Shown one piece after another: positions 61,521 to 64,000 of a DNA stretch of 64,000 bases. The stretch comes from Chthoniobacter flavus Ellin428. GTDB lineage: Bacteria > Verrucomicrobiota > Verrucomicrobiia > Chthoniobacterales > Chthoniobacteraceae. The notes under the pieces are model-generated. The model had not been told where the DNA came from and did no database searches. It saw only the letters and a program-made list of their open reading frames with translations. Positions within the stretch are counted from its first letter, which is position 1. The number at the start of each line of letters is the position of its first letter. A program made the translations under genes and the position numbers. The stretch is taken from positions 62,001 to 126,000 of the forward strand of contig NZ_ABVL01000018.1 of NCBI RefSeq assembly GCF_000173075.1, read 5' to 3'.

Positions 61521-61620
61521 AACATCCAACACCCAACGCCCAGCACCCAATGGTGCAAGCGCGCTGCAGTGGTCTTTCCTTCATTGGATGTTCGATGTTG
61601 GGCGTTGGGTGTTGGATGTT
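61521..61620. repeat. Imperfect inverted repeat with 22-bp perfect outer arms
   Basis: Outer arms at 61521-61542 and 61599-61620 (AACATCCAACACCCAACGCCCA and complement) are perfect. Inner CCCAATG/CATTGGAT blocks extend the pairing. It lies in the 113-bp gap between the stop of the PP2C-kinase gene and the start of the SMR-like gene, both on the minus strand. Confidence 0.88.
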
Positions 61621-61627
61621 CAGTTTT

Positions 61628-63427
61628 CTACCGATGCCCCGTTTGCATCTTCGCCCAGAGGAACATCAGGCCGAAAAAGAGAATGGTTCCTAACACTGAC
61701 AGGATCACCAGCTTCGCGCCCTGCCAATGCGTCTTCCACGCCTTTGGGGCCTGCAGGTGCTTGTAACGCTCCGTCAGCTTCACTGTTTCGGGATTATCCA
61801 ATTCTTCTTTCATCGCCGCGGCCGAGCCATAGCGGCGATGCGGCTCCCGCTCCATCGCGTGCAGGATGATCTCCTCGAGTTCGGCGGAGATTTCCGGGTT
61901 GCGCTCCCGGGGCGCCACGGGATCACCGGTGATCCGCGAGTTCATGACGATGAACGGATTCTCCCCTTCGAACGGCACGTTGCCCGTGGCCATTTCATAA
62001 AGCACCGCACCGAGGCTGTAGATATCGGTGCGCTCATCGCCGCGCTTTCCTTTCACCTGCTCGGGCGCCATGTAATCCGGCGTGCCGAGCGTCGGGCTGA
62101 ATCCCGCGAAAGTAATGCGCCGCATCTCCGCCGCCTTGGCGATGCCGAAGTCGATGATCCGCAGGCTACCGTCCTTGCAGATCATGATGTTCTGCGGCTT
62201 GAGGTCGCGATGAATGATCTTGTTCTCGTGCATGTGCGCGAGCGCGCCGCACACTTTGCTGGCAATGGCCATGGCGTCGTTCAACGGCAACGGCCGCACC
62301 TCGCTCATAATCTGGCTCAGCGGGCGTCCCTCCAGGAATTCCATTACGATATAAGGCCGGCTCTGATCCGGCATCTGGATGAAACGCAGGATATTTGGGT
62401 GATTCAGCACCTTGCCGATCTCCGCTTCGCGCTGAAACCGCGAAAACGACGCCGGATCCGACTCGAGCTGCATGTACGGAATCTTGACCGCCACGGTCTC
62501 GCCGTTGGTCTGATCCTTCGCCTTGTAGATGGACCCCATGCCGCTGCGGCTGATGACCTCCTCGATGAGGAAACGGTTATCGAGCATCTGCCCCGGGAGC
62601 ACTTCGTTCGTCACGTGCCCCTGCCCTCCGCTGGCCGTTTTTTGTAAAATGGAAATCGAGTGGTCATGCTTCGGCTCATTCAAGCGGTCGACCTGCACCA
62701 CTTGCACGGACAAATTATCGTCGGTCCCCCGCCGGACGGCGAGCGAGGTGAGATAAGGGCAAATTTCATCCATGTCCAGGCGGTCCACGCCCTCGCAGAT
62801 TTCGCTATCGTTCATAAAGCAGTAGAGCCCATCCGTGGATTGCACGATGCGATCGCGGGAAAGCAGTTTGATCCGCTTGATGTCCGGCCGCACCACCGGC
62901 TCGTTGCCCACGCTGCGGGTCAGCACCGAGCGCAAATGACTCGCGCGCGCCTCGTGTTCGCTGATCAGGCGCAGCTTGACCTGCATCCCCGTGTAGGAGT
63001 GATCGCTAGTGAGCTTCTCGATCGTCTCATGTCGGACGAGGTAAACGCGGGTGTCGCCGACGTGGCCGATGTGCAGTTCCTTGTCGCGAAAGATGCACAC
63101 CGAGAGCGTCGTGGCCATGCGCCCTCCGTTGCGATCGTTCATCCCGGCATCGTAAATCTGCAGATTCACGTGGTTGAACACGTCGCGCAGCAAGCGCTTC
63201 GGCGCGATCGTCGGGTCGGACTCTTGAAAAAGTTTCACGGCCAGATCCACGGCCATGCGGCTGGCGACTTCCCCATTGCCCTGGCCGCCCACGCCATCAG
63301 CCATCACCATGATCGATCCGCGCTTCAGGCGTTCGGCATCCTCGGTGGGCTGCCAGAATCCGATACTGTCTTCGTTGTGCTTCCGGACCGGACCGGCGTC
63401 AGACTTCGAGACGGAACTTAGTAACAT
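61628..63427 (-). CDS. PP2C phosphatase-Ser/Thr kinase-TM fusion protein
   Basis: 599 aa from the Met at 63427. The PP2C domain (1-245) has KHNEDSIGF, MADGVGGQGNGE (42-53), HVGDTRVYL, QSTDGL and GTDDNLS (234-240). The kinase domain (about 285-545) is canonical: glycine loop SRSGMGSIYKA, Lys315, HRDLKPQN (406-413), DFG (426-428) and GTPDYMAPE. A transmembrane helix at 572-592 leaves a short outside tail. Domain order equals that of the fusion in the nitrate operon, but all catalytic motifs are intact here. It lies downstream of an amino-acid permease gene. Its targets are unknown. Confidence 0.93.
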   Translation of the reverse strand: MLLSSVSKSDAGPVRKHNEDSIGFWQPTEDAERLKRGSIMVMADGVGGQGNGEVASRMAVDLAVKLFQESDPTIAPKRLLRDVFNHVNLQIYDAGMNDRNGGRMATTLSVCIFRDKELHIGHVGDTRVYLVRHETIEKLTSDHSYTGMQVKLRLISEHEARASHLRSVLTRSVGNEPVVRPDIKRIKLLSRDRIVQSTDGLYCFMNDSEICEGVDRLDMDEICPYLTSLAVRRGTDDNLSVQVVQVDRLNEPKHDHSISILQKTASGGQGHVTNEVLPGQMLDNRFLIEEVISRSGMGSIYKAKDQTNGETVAVKIPYMQLESDPASFSRFQREAEIGKVLNHPNILRFIQMPDQSRPYIVMEFLEGRPLSQIMSEVRPLPLNDAMAIASKVCGALAHMHENKIIHRDLKPQNIMICKDGSLRIIDFGIAKAAEMRRITFAGFSPTLGTPDYMAPEQVKGKRGDERTDIYSLGAVLYEMATGNVPFEGENPFIVMNSRITGDPVAPRERNPEISAELEEIILHAMEREPHRRYGSAAAMKEELDNPETVKLTERYKHLQAPKAWKTHWQGAKLVILSVLGTILFFGLMFLWAKMQTGHR

Positions 63428-63442
63428 GCTGGATAGCAAGGT

Positions 63443-63470
63443 GCGGCCACACCCTTTCGGATGTGGCCGC
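63443..63470. other. Intergenic hairpin
   Basis: Perfect 9-bp arms at 63443-63451 and 63462-63470 (GCGGCCACA and complement) with a 10-nt loop, between the permease stop and the kinase start. There is no U-tract. It could be a weak attenuator or an mRNA-processing site. Confidence 0.6.
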
Positions 63471-63508
63471 AACCGGATGATGTTGCTTCTTGAACAGTAC
63501 TTCGTGGA

Positions 63509-64000
63509 TTACGCCCTGGCCGCGACCGCCGGTGCTTCGACGTAGATCGACTTCGCTTTCTTCTTGCTCGAAGTCACGAAGTAGAACACCCCGTAGAGGC
63601 CCCACAGCGCCGCGACACCAAGGGCGATGTACGGTTCCTTCCAGCTCATGCCGGCCACGGTGAACGGACCGATGAGATAGAAGAGCATGCAAGCGAGGTT
63701 CGCCAGCAACCCAAAGATCGGGATGACGACATGCTTGAAGCCATGGAAGGAGTTGTGCTCCTTGAAGGCCACGATCGTGATCAGGCACGTGGTCATGTAG
63801 AGCAGGAAGGTGCCGAAGTTACTGATCAGCGTCACGATGACGAGCGTGTTAGGCAGTTTGGCATAGGAAGCCGGGTCGAACATCAGGAAGCTGTACCAGA
63901 AGTTATGATACTTCGGATCGAGCGCGCCCGGGGAGGTGCCGCCGAGATACACGATGACCGTCACGATCCCGAGGACCGCGGAGAGCGCGGCCAGCGTCCA
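63509..64000 (-). CDS. APC-type amino-acid permease, N-terminus outside window
   Basis: The frame is open to the window edge, giving the last 163 residues of a larger protein. Four hydrophobic helices are visible (about VTVIVYLGG; NTLVIVTLISNFGTFLLYM; VIPIFGLLANLACMLFYLI; YIALGVAALWGLYGVFYFV). A basic SSKKKAKS and a short alanine-rich tail follow. The layout NFGTFLLYMTTCLITIVAFKEH followed by a PIFGLLANLACM pair matches the C-terminal helices of APC-superfamily amino-acid/polyamine transporters. It may be the first gene of a unit with the PP2C-kinase protein 82 bp downstream. Confidence 0.72.
   Translation of the reverse strand, partial: WTLAALSAVLGIVTVIVYLGGTSPGALDPKYHNFWYSFLMFDPASYAKLPNTLVIVTLISNFGTFLLYMTTCLITIVAFKEHNSFHGFKHVVIPIFGLLANLACMLFYLIGPFTVAGMSWKEPYIALGVAALWGLYGVFYFVTSSKKKAKSIYVEAPAVAARA

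Noticed and set aside
1..64000. CRISPR arrays, tRNA or rRNA genes, insertion sequences, prophage or toxin-antitoxin genes
   Set aside because: No regularly spaced direct repeats, cloverleaf sequences, transposase or integrase motifs were found on either strand.

Overview
The window looks like chromosomal DNA of a high-GC, free-living member of the Verrucomicrobiota, most likely a soil or freshwater polysaccharide degrader. This is an inference from gene content: a PEP-CTERM protein, a DUF1080 protein, a sialate O-acetylesterase-type enzyme, several large secreted carbohydrate-active proteins, and many ATGA-coupled genes with weak Shine-Dalgarno sequences. I see no rRNA, tRNA, CRISPR array, IS element or phage genes.

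Layout. 1-14.8 kb is mostly secreted or carbohydrate-related: a truncated GH99/GH71-like protein with tandem CBM repeats, a PKMT-type methyltransferase, a sialate O-acetylesterase, a 993-aa secreted protein, a PEP-CTERM protein, an NlpC/P60-like protein, and a coupled GH130 + GT4-fusion pair. 15-24 kb holds a LarA-like gene broken by two frameshifts, a zinc-ribbon membrane protein, an OmpR/histidine kinase pair, PepSY and DUF1080 proteins, and a PadR/membrane-protein pair. 24-28 kb carries two membrane proteins, a double-domain GT2 and a polysaccharide pyruvyl transferase. 28.5-32 kb is a compact RsbR-RsbS-RsbT-(RsbT/RsbX fusion)-histidine kinase stressosome operon. 32-42.6 kb is a sugar-acid region: MFS transporter, an APH-type kinase coupled to a divergent enolase, a GH28 enzyme, and a Fe-ADH/ALDH/IlvD-type dehydratase/SDR operon.

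42.7-56 kb (minus strand) is the centrepiece, an assimilatory nitrate reduction locus read in the order NasS-like sensor, outer-membrane porin, terminator, NarK/NasA transporter, PP2C-kinase fusion, CysJ-type diflavin reductase, siroheme nitrite reductase, DmsB-DmsC-type iron-sulfur/membrane anchor, and molybdopterin nitrate reductase. The anchor carries an apparent 1-nt insertion that artificially joins it to the nitrate reductase in one 1259-codon frame. A divergent LysR gene with a perfect palindrome at its start lies beside the locus. A GlnK/GlnB-type P-II gene at 60.4 kb and a second PP2C-kinase-TM protein at 61.6-63.4 kb follow. Sigma-54-like promoter matches lie upstream of both nasS and the P-II gene, so the nitrogen genes may form one regulon.

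The intergenic spaces contain at least six unrelated long imperfect inverted repeats (15.2, 20.4, 42.6, 53.2, 60.2-60.4 and 61.5 kb) with the same hairpin architecture, plus one textbook intrinsic terminator (53.3 kb). The two most distinctive systems are the membrane-anchored, kinase/phosphatase-containing nitrate assimilation operon and the translationally coupled kinase + altered-active-site enolase pair.
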